Shown: in pieces, positions 44,596 to 52,625 of the stretch
Layout of the letters: every line of letters starts with the position of its first letter
How positions within the stretch are numbered: the first letter of the stretch is position 1
Program-made: the position numbers and the translations under genes
NCBI GenBank assembly: GCA_902798425.1
Contig: CADBWR010000004.1
Location: forward strand, 1 to 64,000
Origin: an uncultured Bacteroidales bacterium
GTDB taxonomy: Bacteria > Bacteroidota > Bacteroidia > Bacteroidales > Bacteroidaceae
DNA length: 64,000 bases
Direction of reading: 5' to 3'
The notes under the pieces: generated by a model
Told to the model about the DNA's origin: nothing
The model's input: only the letters and a program-made list of their open reading frames with translations
The model's database searches: none

Positions 44596-45081
44596 TTAAT
44601 GCTTAATGCTTAATGCTCCACTCCCCTCGCCTTTAGGAGAGGGGTTGGGGGTGAGGCATCCCTCCATAATCTTCATGGGCTTGATTCCCAATTTCCTGTA
44701 TGCCCCAACAATGCTGTTCTGCATCTCGAAGTAGGCATTATAGCTGGTATGTCGCCCCGTCTCCACGGCAATGGTGTAGTTCTCCGTCTGACGCGACGCC
44801 AGAAAGGACTCCACCTGCTCGCTCAGTTTGCCGAGCGTCACCGGCTGACCGTCACATGTCAGCTGGTCGTTATCGTCGATGCTGATCTGCAGCACGTTCG
44901 ACCGGTTCACGTCATGCTGTTCCTGTCGCTGGTCGTCCATAGGAGCCAGTTGGCGTCCCAGTCCGTGGTCTGTGTCCATGGACGACGTCACCAGGAAGAA
45001 CACCAGCAGCATAAACGATATGTCCGCTGTCGATGTCGTATTCAGTTCGGGAATCTCCCGCTGTCTGCGTTGAAACCTCAT
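44596..45081 (-). CDS. ExbD/TolR family protein with repeat-derived C-terminus
   Basis: A 161-residue ExbD paralogue; the membrane helix carries the key Asp (TSTADISFMLLVFFLV). The last 20 residues (CLTPNPSPKGEGSGALSIKH) are translated from a palindromic element (44621-44657) and a run of AATGCTT words just before the stop. This replaces or extends the family's C-terminus. Confidence 0.83.
   Translation of the reverse strand: MRFQRRQREIPELNTTSTADISFMLLVFFLVTSSMDTDHGLGRQLAPMDDQRQEQHDVNRSNVLQISIDDNDQLTCDGQPVTLGKLSEQVESFLASRQTENYTIAVETGRHTSYNAYFEMQNSIVGAYRKLGIKPMKIMEGCLTPNPSPKGEGSGALSIKH
44621..44657. repeat. Palindromic element at the end of the exbD gene
   Basis: CTCCCCTCGCC and GGAGAGGGG arms. 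Gives the peptide TPNPSPKGEGSG. The same peptide type occurs in unrelated proteins of many Bacteroidetes, which fits a mobile repeat. Confidence 0.7.
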
Positions 45082-45100
45082 ACCTCTTACCTCTTACTTC

Positions 45101-45229
45101 TTACTTCCTGTTGCTCAACCAGAACGAGCGCACGGTAGACACGATGGTGACTACCACGGCAACGGTTATGGCGATATACATCAGCCACAGCATTACCTCT
45201 GCCAAAAACAAACTACCTGCCTCAGCCAT
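45101..45229 (-). CDS. Small single-helix protein between exbB and exbD
   Basis: A 42-residue protein (MAEAGSLFLAEVMLWLMYIA, then ITVAVVVTIVSTV and RSFWLSNRK). The central 20 residues are a transmembrane helix with a basic C-terminus. Its start overlaps the exbB stop by 8 bp. Tight coupling and position suggest a subunit or assembly factor of this ExbB/ExbD machine. It is short but has a clear start and membrane helix. Confidence 0.65.
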   Translation of the reverse strand: MAEAGSLFLAEVMLWLMYIAITVAVVVTIVSTVRSFWLSNRK

Positions 45230-46022
45230 TGTTACGCGCTTTATATTTGACAACAGCGTCCATCAGTATGATGGCACCCTCCTCCATCTGAGCCGTCAGA
45301 CGGTTAATCTTCGAGAGAATATAGCTGTAGAAGAACTGCAGCACCACAGCCACGATGATACCGAAGATGGTAGTAATCAGCGCCACCTTCATACCCTTGG
45401 CCACAATCGTCGGACTGATGTTGCCCGCCACTTCTATCTGGTCGAAAGCCATCACCATGCCTATCACCGTACCCAGAAAACCCAATGACGGTGCAATGGC
45501 AATAAACAGACGTATCCACGAGCAGCCCTTCTCCATGTTCGACAGCTGCACCTGTCCGTAGTTTGTCAGCTGGCGGTCAATGTCCTCCACGCGCTCACGG
45601 ATGTGCATCAGCGCCTGGTAGCAGATTGACGCCACTGGACCACGCGTATTCCTGCACAAGTCTTTGGCACCCTCCACATCGTTCTGTTCCAGACGGGCAT
45701 CGACATCTTTCAGCAAGCGCTTGGTGTTCACCTCCGACAGTGTGAGGAAGACGATGCGCTCTATGCAGAATGCCAAGCCAAACACCAATGCCAAGGCCAC
45801 CAGCGACATGAAACCTGCCGAGCCCTCCATGAATTTCTTCTTCAGTTGCTTGTGCAGCCCACCGTCCGCCGTTTCCTCGTCGGCACCACCCAGGTCTGCA
45901 TCCACCAGCGCCATCGCCGAGTCAGCAGCCAGTGTGTCGACAGCCAGACTATCGGCAGCCATGGCAGGCATTGCTGTCCACAGACAAGCGACCATTGCCA
46001 GCAGCATGATGATTCTTCTCAT
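45222..46022 (-). CDS. ExbB/MotA/TolQ family proton-channel protein
   Basis: A 266-residue inner-membrane protein with a cleavable N-terminal segment (MRRIIMLLAMVACLWTAMPA, MA), an extra helix at about 75-100 and the TolQ core (ATIFGIIVAVVLQFFYSY; GFLGTVIGMVMAF). It drives TonB or a similar partner with proton flow. It leads the ExbB-small-ExbD-ExbD-Lrp operon. Confidence 0.88.
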   Translation of the reverse strand: MRRIIMLLAMVACLWTAMPAMAADSLAVDTLAADSAMALVDADLGGADEETADGGLHKQLKKKFMEGSAGFMSLVALALVFGLAFCIERIVFLTLSEVNTKRLLKDVDARLEQNDVEGAKDLCRNTRGPVASICYQALMHIRERVEDIDRQLTNYGQVQLSNMEKGCSWIRLFIAIAPSLGFLGTVIGMVMAFDQIEVAGNISPTIVAKGMKVALITTIFGIIVAVVLQFFYSYILSKINRLTAQMEEGAIILMDAVVKYKARNNG

Positions 46023-46048
46023 AATCTTTTTATATTGTTAATATCTTG

Positions 46049-46108
46049 CAAAGTTACAAATTAATTAAGAATTAAGAATTAAGAATTAAGAATTATTTTG
46101 TACCTTTG
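46049..46108. promoter_or_regulatory. Divergent promoters for the exbB operon and greA
   Basis: TAACTTTG reads left (46056-46049) and TACCTTTG reads right (46101-46108), separated by tandem AATTAAGAATT words (about 46062-46092). The -33 boxes are weak. Confidence 0.6.
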
Positions 46109-46135
46109 CAAAAATTTTGCAAGAAAGTAACCATT

Positions 46136-46606
46136 ATGGAATATATGTCTCAGGAGGGCTACGACAAACTCGTTGCCGAACTACGCCAGTTAGAGAGTGT
46201 TGAACTGCCACAGGTCAGAGATGCCATTGCCGAGGCCCGCGACAAGGGCGACCTCAGCGAGAATTTCGAGTACCATGCTGCCAAGCGTGAGCAGGGCCGT
46301 CTGCTGGGACGCATCCGTTTCATGCAGCGTGTCTTGGAGAATGCCCGTGTGCTCGATACCACCCACCTCTCCAACGATGTCGTCGGTCTGCTCAGCAAGG
46401 TCGAGATGACCAACGAGACCAATGGCAGTCACATGACCTACACCATTGTCAGTCCCCACGAGGCCAATCTCCGCGAGGGCAAGATTTCCATCAAGTCACC
46501 TATTGGCCAGGCTCTTCTCAACAAGAAGGCTGGCGACACCGTCGTCGTCCGTGTTCCTGCCGGCATGCTCAAGCTACGCATCGAGAGCGTTTGTCTCGGT
46601 GCTTAA
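46136..46606 (+). CDS. greA: Transcription elongation factor GreA
   Basis: A 156-residue factor that rescues backtracked RNA polymerase. The N-terminal coiled coil with the acidic tip (LSENFEYHAAKREQGRLLGR) and the C-terminal FKBP-like domain (SPIGQALLNKKAGDTVVVRV) are complete. I chose the ATG at 46136 (MEYMSQEGYDKL) over the longer open frame because it matches the family start and lies 28 bp from the promoter. Confidence 0.95.
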   Translation: MEYMSQEGYDKLVAELRQLESVELPQVRDAIAEARDKGDLSENFEYHAAKREQGRLLGRIRFMQRVLENARVLDTTHLSNDVVGLLSKVEMTNETNGSHMTYTIVSPHEANLREGKISIKSPIGQALLNKKAGDTVVVRVPAGMLKLRIESVCLGA

Positions 46607-46648
46607 CGACAAGCCCTGGCGTCGTCATTGGCGCCAGGGCTTGTTGCG
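46605..46648 (+). terminator. Hairpin terminator after greA
   Basis: A 13-bp stem (46609-46621 with 46632-46644) with a 10-nt loop directly after the greA stop. The following T-run is weak. Confidence 0.65.
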
Positions 46649-46737
46649 TTATTGTCGGCAGTGCACACGATGGTGTGATTATTCATTTCTCTGATTGCGA
46701 CTTCTCTATTCTTCTTGCTCATAGCCTCTTTCCTGTC

Positions 46738-46840
46738 GTTGCATCAATTCGAGTTAGTCCTTTTGTTCTGCAAAAGTAGCAAATAAAATCTGAACAGCCA
46801 AACAAAAAAAAGAGAATTAAATAAAATCGTGCCAGGTACT
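46738..46840. repeat. Left copy of a 103-bp direct repeat flanking the defence island
   Basis: Matches 57157-57258 with three substitutions and one A difference in a run. It contains a minus-strand TACTTTTG box (46777-46770) and ends in GTGCCAGGTAC, part of a REP-like palindrome. The two copies enclose about 10.3 kb. Confidence 0.85.
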
Positions 46841-46853
46841 AGGTCCCTGTCAC
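46829..46853. repeat. REP-like GTGCCAGGTAC element
   Basis: GTGCCAGGTAC followed by AGGTCCCTGTCAC. An inverted relative lies at 52166-52194 and a third at 57244-57279. Confidence 0.55.
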
Positions 46854-46904
46854 AATTCTTTTTATAAAAAGTATAAAATTGGGGTTTATCTCGAATTTTA
46901 TTTG

Positions 46905-46912
46905 TATTTTTG
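46905..46912 (+). promoter_or_regulatory. Promoter -7 box of the candidate ncRNA
   Basis: TATTTTTG matches TAnnTTTG; the expected start would be about 46919. No clear -33 box. Confidence 0.5.
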
Positions 46913-46918
46913 CATCGT

Positions 46919-47221
46919 CCAAACCTAAGTCTGCGGGGCTGAAGGAGGACAGCTACATTGCGGAATAAGCGACACTGTACGCTTTGTTTTTGGTGACTTG
47001 AACTACCACAATCAATTCTCAGTCAAAGACAATAGCAGAGGTGACGCCTACGGGTGTATATAGGTATGCAGCCGGGGTGTGCCGAGGGTACTTGTACCCT
47101 CACGCACACTTTTGGGTGTATTATATACTGACCGACGTGGGTATCGACTCTGTTCATTCTACTGAGAAGGCTGTGGTAGGCCAAAGTCACGGAATGGGCA
47201 ACAGGAGATACCCCGTTTTTC
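46919..47221 (+). ncRNA. Candidate structured ncRNA of about 300 nt
   Basis: Begins 7 nt after a promoter box and ends in a GC-stem/T-run: CGGGG (46934-46938) can pair with CCCCG (47211-47215), which is followed by TTTTT. Inside is a strong hairpin (GTGTGCCGAGGGTAC at about 47085-47099 with GTACCCTCACGCACAC just after). It holds no open frame with a ribosome site. The size and closing stem would suit a 6S-like or other housekeeping-type RNA, but I could not match it to tmRNA (no GGGGCTGATTCTGG start or tag frame) or RNase P (no GAGGAAAGTC block). Confidence 0.5.
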
Positions 47222-47296
47222 GTATGTGGTTCTAACAATTGATTACTAACCATTCTGGCGCTTGGGTATCAGCTGGAAACAGTTTGTACGTGGCTG

Positions 47297-50200
47297 ATGA
47301 TTTTTGAACCAAACTCCGATATTAATGCAATCGTAAAAAAGGCTTCTCTTTACAGAAATGTCTCTCAAGATAGCACCAATTTATTCAAAAGGGAAATAAA
47401 AACATTATTTGACTTCCTTGATGATCATCAGACAGAAGAAACTCAAAAGGGGTTTCTAAAAACATTCCTTGAACACACTTACTATAAAGATAATTATCTG
47501 ATTATTGGCGACGAGAATCGTAAAGATCTTGCCATTTTAGGTGGTTATGATACGTCTGCTAATACCAATGTTTTTATCGAGACCAAATCAACCACTTCTA
47601 TCGAAATGGTTAAAAAAGACGATTTGAGAGCTAAGGCTTTTTACGAGAGCATACTATATTATATGAATGAACGTAATGGCCGAAATGACGAACTGAAATA
47701 TATCATTATTACCAACATGAAGGAGTGGTGTATAATAGATGCATTAGATTATGATAGAATATTTTGGCGAGATAATGGCTTTAGAAATAAATATCAACAG
47801 TTTAAGAATGGTCAACTTTCTTTCAAAACTACAGAACAATATTACGAATACATTGCAGCCCCATTTGTAGAGCAATCATGTTCTACACTTCGATATTCAT
47901 ATTTCAATCTAAAAGACTTGTCAATAAACAAGGACGGTAATGCTAAACAAAAAATCAGCAGCATATATAAGATACTATCTCCAAGTTTCTTATTAAAACA
48001 ATATGAACGTAATGATAATAATCATCTGAATCGTAAATTCTACACCGAATTGCTTTACATTATGGGGCTTGAGGAAATAGAAGAAGATAGTAAGAGGATA
48101 ATAAAAAGAAGAAGTGAAAGACATGAAGGTGCCTTAATAGAAAATGCTATTGAGATGATTAAATCCAATTCTATTTCTTATTTGCCTGTAGAAGGTGATA
48201 CAGAGGAGGAAAGGATATTTAATGCAGCTTTGCAACTATCTATTATTTGGATAAACCGTTTGTTATTTTTGAAACTTCTCGAAGCCCAGCTTTTGATATA
48301 TAACCAAAATGAAGAAACCTACAAATTCTTAAATAGCAGCAAATTAGAAAATTATTCTGATTTGGACACACTGTTTTTCAGAGTAATGGCTGTCCCTGAA
48401 AATGAACGCACTCAATCATTGAAGAAAAAATACCCTCATGTTCCATACTTGAACAGCTCTTTGTTTGAAGTTTCTAAGTTAGAGAACCATGCCACTCGAC
48501 TTTCTGTTCTTGATAATAATGCTGATTTGCCGCTATATTCTGGCAGTGTATTAAAAAAGTACATAAAACACACTAAGAAGAAGCTTTCCTCATTAGAATA
48601 TCTTCTTCTGTTCCTTGACTCTTATGACTTCGGTGCAGACAAAAAAACAGATGATGTTGTTGACTCTGATCTCAAACCACTTATTTCGGCATCGGTGCTA
48701 GGATTGATCTTTGAGAAAATCAATGGATATAAGGACGGCTCCATATTTACTCCTTCAAAAATAACAATGACGCTCTGCAGAGAAACCCTGAGACGTGCTG
48801 TAGTAGACAAGTTTAATCATGTTAAGGGGTGGTCATGCCAAAGCATCGAAGACTTATACAATACTATTGAGGATAAGCGGGAAGCAAATACAATCATTAA
48901 TGGGTTGCGAATATGTGATCCAGCCGTTGGTTCTGGCCATTTTCTGGTTTCTGCATTGAATGAGTTGATAGTCATCAAGTCTGATTTAGGTATATTGATA
49001 GATAACACCGAAAAGAGACTCCGCGATTATAATATTGATGTACAGAATGACGAGTTGATTATTACAGATGATATAGGTGAGCAGGTCGTTTATCAACGTT
49101 CTGTTCACTATACAGACAGTCAACGTTTACAAGAGGTTATTTTCAATGAGAAAAGGAACATTATAGAAAACTGTCTTTTCGGTGTTGACATAAACCCCAA
49201 CTCAGTGAATATCTGTAGACTACGACTTTGGATAGAGTTGCTGAAAAGTACATATTATGACAGAGAAACTGGATTGCTACAGACGCTGCCAAATATCGAT
49301 ATTAACATTAAATGTGGCAATTCATTGGTATCTAAATTCCCTATAGTATTAAACGAAAGGATTAAATTATCTTCCAGTTTATCCAAGAAATTAAAGGCTA
49401 GTATTTCAGGATACAAGGCTCTTGTATCTGAATATAAGCAGAGAAGTGACAAGAGTAAACGTAATGAAATCAGTAAAAAGCTAACTGAAATCAAACGCTT
49501 ATATCTGCAGACTGGAGAATTAAGCTGGATATATAATGACGAAGTAGTTGACTACAAAGACCCCTATCATGACTCTTTAGAGTGGATGCTGGAATTTCCT
49601 GAAGTATTGGACGATGAGGCTTGTTTTACAGGCTTTGATGCCATTATAGGTAATCCACCCTATATCAATATGCAGAAACTGGGTAAGATGTCAAAGTTCT
49701 ATCAGAAATTACCTGGTAAGACATCGCTTCAAAAGAAATTTGAAACTTATAACAATCATGGCGACATCTTGACTTTGTTTTTTGAACTGGGAAATATGTT
49801 GGTACATGAGGGCGGTCTTGTAAGTTATATAACCTCAAATAGCTGGATGAGAACAGAGTTTGGAGAAAATACGCGAAAGTATCTTTCAAAGAAAACTAAT
49901 CCTGTGTTAATAGCAGACTTTGTTGGCTTTAAAGTTTTTGAAAATGTAACTGTTGAAACAAACCTTATAATCTTCGCTAAAGGAGAAAATAAACACAAGA
50001 CGCTTTCTGCAAACATCAGCAAGGACGATTACAAGTCACTTGACAACTATTTAAGAGACAATCTCATAGAATGTGATTTTAACACCTCCGACTTTTGGTA
50101 TATCCAACAGCCACAAGACCAAAAAATTATGAATCAAGTGATGAAGGTGGGGAAGAAACTGAAAGATAAATCATGGAATCTGAATGTCAAATTCGGAATT

Positions 50201-51058
50201 AAGACAGGAAATAATGATGCGTTTCTTATTAACAGCAAGCAACGTCAAAAGATATTGGATGGTTGTGAAACGGAAAAAGAAAGAGACCTAACAAATAAAC
50301 TTATTCAAAAGGTATTAAGAGGAGAAGATGTTCGCAGATACGGTTACAGATGGAATGATCTTTATCTGATAACCACATTCCCATCGATTAAACATGAGAT
50401 ACTCCTATATCCATCCGTTCAGAAACATCTTACAACATTCGAGGCTGAAAAATTAAGAGCGCATGGATACGGATGGATTGCCGATGATGAAAAATTACTG
50501 GCATCCTATTGCCGACAAAAGCTATATCAGGCAGGCAAAATAGTTAAGATTAATGAACAGCCTATTGTGTTAGGTAATAATCCTAATAATCCAGAGAAAT
50601 CAAGAAAAAAGACTGCGCACAAATGGTTTGAACTTCAAGACAATATTGCCTTTTGGAAAGAATTCGCTAAACCAAAACTGATATGGAAACGCATTGGCTC
50701 TGATGTTCGCTTTGCATATGATGAAACAGGAATCCTAACTCTTGACAGTACTTGTATTGCAGTAGGCAATAGGATAAAATATCTCTGTGGTATTTTCAAT
50801 TCCAAGATGGGACGATATCTTTTGAAATATACGCCTAAAACTGGAACAGGAGACTCACTTGTGAGTGTTCAGGCATTTCACCCTATTTACGTCCCTATAC
50901 CTACACCAGAAGATGAAGAAAAAGTATCGAAGTACGTTGACAGTCTTTCTGCAACTCCTAACGATAACGATACTTTTCTCCTTGACAAGTTGGTATTTAA
51001 GATTTATGGCATAACAGATGACGAAACTATAAAATACATAGAATCAAAAATAAGTTAG
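47297..51058 (+). CDS. Type IIG (Eco57I-like) restriction-modification enzyme
   Basis: A 1253-residue single-chain enzyme. The N-terminus has a PD-(D/E)xK nuclease (D77 in KDLAI, then E95 and K97 in IETKS). The N6-adenine methyltransferase has motif I DPAVGSGHFL near residue 541 and the catalytic NPPY near residue 785 (IIGNPPYIN). The C-terminal third, with long AT-rich code, is the expected target-recognition region. One protein methylates and cuts, so no separate specificity subunit is needed. The gene is markedly more AT-rich than its neighbours, a sign of transfer. It is alone, not in an operon. Confidence 0.85.
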   Translation: MIFEPNSDINAIVKKASLYRNVSQDSTNLFKREIKTLFDFLDDHQTEETQKGFLKTFLEHTYYKDNYLIIGDENRKDLAILGGYDTSANTNVFIETKSTTSIEMVKKDDLRAKAFYESILYYMNERNGRNDELKYIIITNMKEWCIIDALDYDRIFWRDNGFRNKYQQFKNGQLSFKTTEQYYEYIAAPFVEQSCSTLRYSYFNLKDLSINKDGNAKQKISSIYKILSPSFLLKQYERNDNNHLNRKFYTELLYIMGLEEIEEDSKRIIKRRSERHEGALIENAIEMIKSNSISYLPVEGDTEEERIFNAALQLSIIWINRLLFLKLLEAQLLIYNQNEETYKFLNSSKLENYSDLDTLFFRVMAVPENERTQSLKKKYPHVPYLNSSLFEVSKLENHATRLSVLDNNADLPLYSGSVLKKYIKHTKKKLSSLEYLLLFLDSYDFGADKKTDDVVDSDLKPLISASVLGLIFEKINGYKDGSIFTPSKITMTLCRETLRRAVVDKFNHVKGWSCQSIEDLYNTIEDKREANTIINGLRICDPAVGSGHFLVSALNELIVIKSDLGILIDNTEKRLRDYNIDVQNDELIITDDIGEQVVYQRSVHYTDSQRLQEVIFNEKRNIIENCLFGVDINPNSVNICRLRLWIELLKSTYYDRETGLLQTLPNIDINIKCGNSLVSKFPIVLNERIKLSSSLSKKLKASISGYKALVSEYKQRSDKSKRNEISKKLTEIKRLYLQTGELSWIYNDEVVDYKDPYHDSLEWMLEFPEVLDDEACFTGFDAIIGNPPYINMQKLGKMSKFYQKLPGKTSLQKKFETYNNHGDILTLFFELGNMLVHEGGLVSYITSNSWMRTEFGENTRKYLSKKTNPVLIADFVGFKVFENVTVETNLIIFAKGENKHKTLSANISKDDYKSLDNYLRDNLIECDFNTSDFWYIQQPQDQKIMNQVMKVGKKLKDKSWNLNVKFGIKTGNNDAFLINSKQRQKILDGCETEKERDLTNKLIQKVLRGEDVRRYGYRWNDLYLITTFPSIKHEILLYPSVQKHLTTFEAEKLRAHGYGWIADDEKLLASYCRQKLYQAGKIVKINEQPIVLGNNPNNPEKSRKKTAHKWFELQDNIAFWKEFAKPKLIWKRIGSDVRFAYDETGILTLDSTCIAVGNRIKYLCGIFNSKMGRYLLKYTPKTGTGDSLVSVQAFHPIYVPIPTPEDEEKVSKYVDSLSATPNDNDTFLLDKLVFKIYGITDDETIKYIESKIS

Positions 51059-51202
51059 ACATCTCTATATTAATGTCTGGCAATTTTTGTCTCAAATTGT
51101 GTGTGAGAGACAACGCTTGATAAACTATGTGAAGATTTCGAGGATGCGTTTATAGCAATCCCGAGGAGGAATAGCCCTTGACATTCTTTAACGACAAATT
51201 CT

Positions 51203-51230
51203 TTCCCGTTCATTCTTAAATGAGCGGGAA
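51203..51230. terminator. Hairpin after the restriction-modification gene
   Basis: TTCCCG..TCATT pairs with AATGA..CGGGAA (51203-51230), about 12 bp. Directly followed by the promoter box at 51237, so it may instead be an operator. Confidence 0.45.
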
Positions 51231-51236
51231 TATTTG

Positions 51237-51244
51237 TACTTTTG
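51237..51244 (+). promoter_or_regulatory. Promoter box of the Bro-N gene
   Basis: TACTTTTG (TAnnTTTG) 80 bp upstream of the Bro-N start. Confidence 0.5.
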
Positions 51245-51323
51245 CAAGTCGAAAAAAAGGTAAAAAGATTAGGAACAATCTAGACCTGTCACATTTTATG
51301 ACAGAGCAAAAGAATTAGAATAT

Positions 51324-52154
51324 ATGACAAAGAAACAAGCAATACAGCTATTTGAGGAGCGCAAGGTGCGCACCGTTTGGGATAGTGAACTGGAGAAATG
51401 GTACTTCTGTGTAGCTGATGTGGTGGAGGCACTGACTGACAGTGTAAACCCAACCGACTACATCAAAAAAATGAAGAAGCGTGACCCGGAACTCACCAAA
51501 GGGTGGGGACAAATTGTCACCCCCCTTTCCATTCAGACTGCTGGCGGAAAACAAAGAGTTAATTGTGCAACGCAACAGGGCATTTTCCGCATTATACAGT
51601 CTATTCCTTCTAAAAGGGCAGAGCCTTTTAAACAGTGGATGGCACAGGTGGCCAGTCAACGTATAGACCAAATGCAAGACCCAGAACTAAGCATTAATCA
51701 AGCCATTGCCGACTACAAGCGTCTGGGATATAATGATGCATGGATTAACCAGCGCATCAAGTCAATAGAGGTTCGCAAGGAACTGACAGATGAGTGGAAA
51801 CGTACAGGTGTAAAAGAAGGATTGGAGTATGCCTCGCTGACAGACATCATAACTCGTGAATGGAGTGGCTTTACCACGAGAGAATATAAACAGATCAAGG
51901 GACTGAAGAAAGAGAATCTTCGCGATAATATGACCAACCTTGAGATAGCACTCAATATTTTGGCAGAAGCGTCAACAACAGAACTTTCCAAACAGCGTGA
52001 CCCCAAGGGATTCAAAGCCCAGAAACAGGTTGCGAAAGAAGGTGGTAGTGTTGCAAAGGCAGCACGAAAACAACTGGAGGGTAAGTTAGGGCGTAGCGTG
52101 ATTTCCTCGGAGAAGGCAAGCGACTTTTTACTGCCAGAGAAAGACGAAGAGTAA
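51324..52154 (+). CDS. Bro-N domain protein, DinD-like
   Basis: A 276-residue protein. Residues 1-110 form the Bro-N fold (VRTVWDSELEKWYFCVADVV, EALTDSVNPTDYIKKMKKRD). The rest is helical with basic residues, similar in length to DinD of Escherichia coli (274 residues). Bro-N proteins are often phage antirepressors or damage-inducible proteins that bind DNA. It sits between the restriction gene and the CRISPR module, so control or signalling of phage infection is possible but unproven. Confidence 0.75.
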   Translation: MTKKQAIQLFEERKVRTVWDSELEKWYFCVADVVEALTDSVNPTDYIKKMKKRDPELTKGWGQIVTPLSIQTAGGKQRVNCATQQGIFRIIQSIPSKRAEPFKQWMAQVASQRIDQMQDPELSINQAIADYKRLGYNDAWINQRIKSIEVRKELTDEWKRTGVKEGLEYASLTDIITREWSGFTTREYKQIKGLKKENLRDNMTNLEIALNILAEASTTELSKQRDPKGFKAQKQVAKEGGSVAKAARKQLEGKLGRSVISSEKASDFLLPEKDEE

Positions 52155-52165
52155 ATAGAATAGAA

Positions 52166-52194
52166 GTTGTGACAGGGACCAGGTACCTGGTACT
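52166..52194. repeat. REP-like element, inverted relative of 46829
   Basis: Contains GACAGGGACC and the 14-bp palindrome ACCAGGTACCTGGT (52179-52192). Confidence 0.55.
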
Positions 52195-52275
52195 TGTTTC
52201 ACAAGCAGGGACATCCTCATTTGGCGGAACAAAGGTACAAACAATTTTTCATATAAAACATTTTTTTCATTCGGA

Positions 52276-52553
52276 GACTGACAGACTGACAAAACCCCGA
52301 TGCCCAGGGCGTTTGCAGTCTTTTCAGAGACTGTCAAGACTGACAAGAGACTGACATGTCTATCAGCTGTATTTAATTCAAATTCTCTAGAGAATTTAAT
52401 CCAAATTAGCTGTAGTAGCGATAAATTCTCTAGAGAATTTATCGCTACTATAACTATTACGGTTCAAAATCTTGTCAGTCTATTGTCAGTCTTGACAGTC
52501 TTTAAAATGGGCCCAATCCCAGTGTACATCGGGGTTTTGTCAGTCTGACAGTC
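52276..52553. repeat. MITE-like element with 27-bp terminal inverted repeats and nested palindromes
   Basis: The outer arms (52276-52302 and 52527-52553) match in 26 of 27 positions in inverted orientation. Inside are tandem GTCAGTCT words, an 18-bp palindrome (52380-52397), and a perfect 38-bp palindrome (52413-52450) sharing the same AATTCTCTAGAGAATT core. No gene lies inside. The element occupies most of the 468-bp gap between the Bro-N and effector genes. Confidence 0.7.
52413..52450. repeat. Perfect 38-bp palindrome
   Basis: TAGTAGCGATAAATTCTCT is followed by its exact reverse complement, centred on CTAG. Would extrude a cruciform or bind a dimeric protein. Confidence 0.85.
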
Positions 52554-52606
52554 TTTAACTCATTTTTTGCCCATGTGCACAAATAGGGTTGGTGCTGCTG
52601 ATGGTG

Positions 52607-52625
52607 TGAAACAGATACTGTTTCA
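52607..52625. repeat. 19-bp palindrome, first of two flanking copies
   Basis: TGAAACAG-ATA-CTGTTTCA. The identical sequence occurs at 57138-57156. The effector gene's stop codon is inside it. Confidence 0.85.

Noticed and set aside
46603-46722. 39-codon minus-strand frame (MSKKNREVAIREMNNHTIVC...) next to the left direct repeat
   Set aside because: It has a reasonable ribosome site, but runs through the greA terminator and matches no family I know. At most a gene remnant.
46919-47221. tmRNA or RNase P RNA identity for the ncRNA candidate
   Set aside because: The tmRNA start and tag frame, and the RNase P core motifs, are not found.
47023-47253. Short frames on both strands in the ncRNA candidate
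   Set aside because: No ribosome site; the region has structural-RNA features instead.
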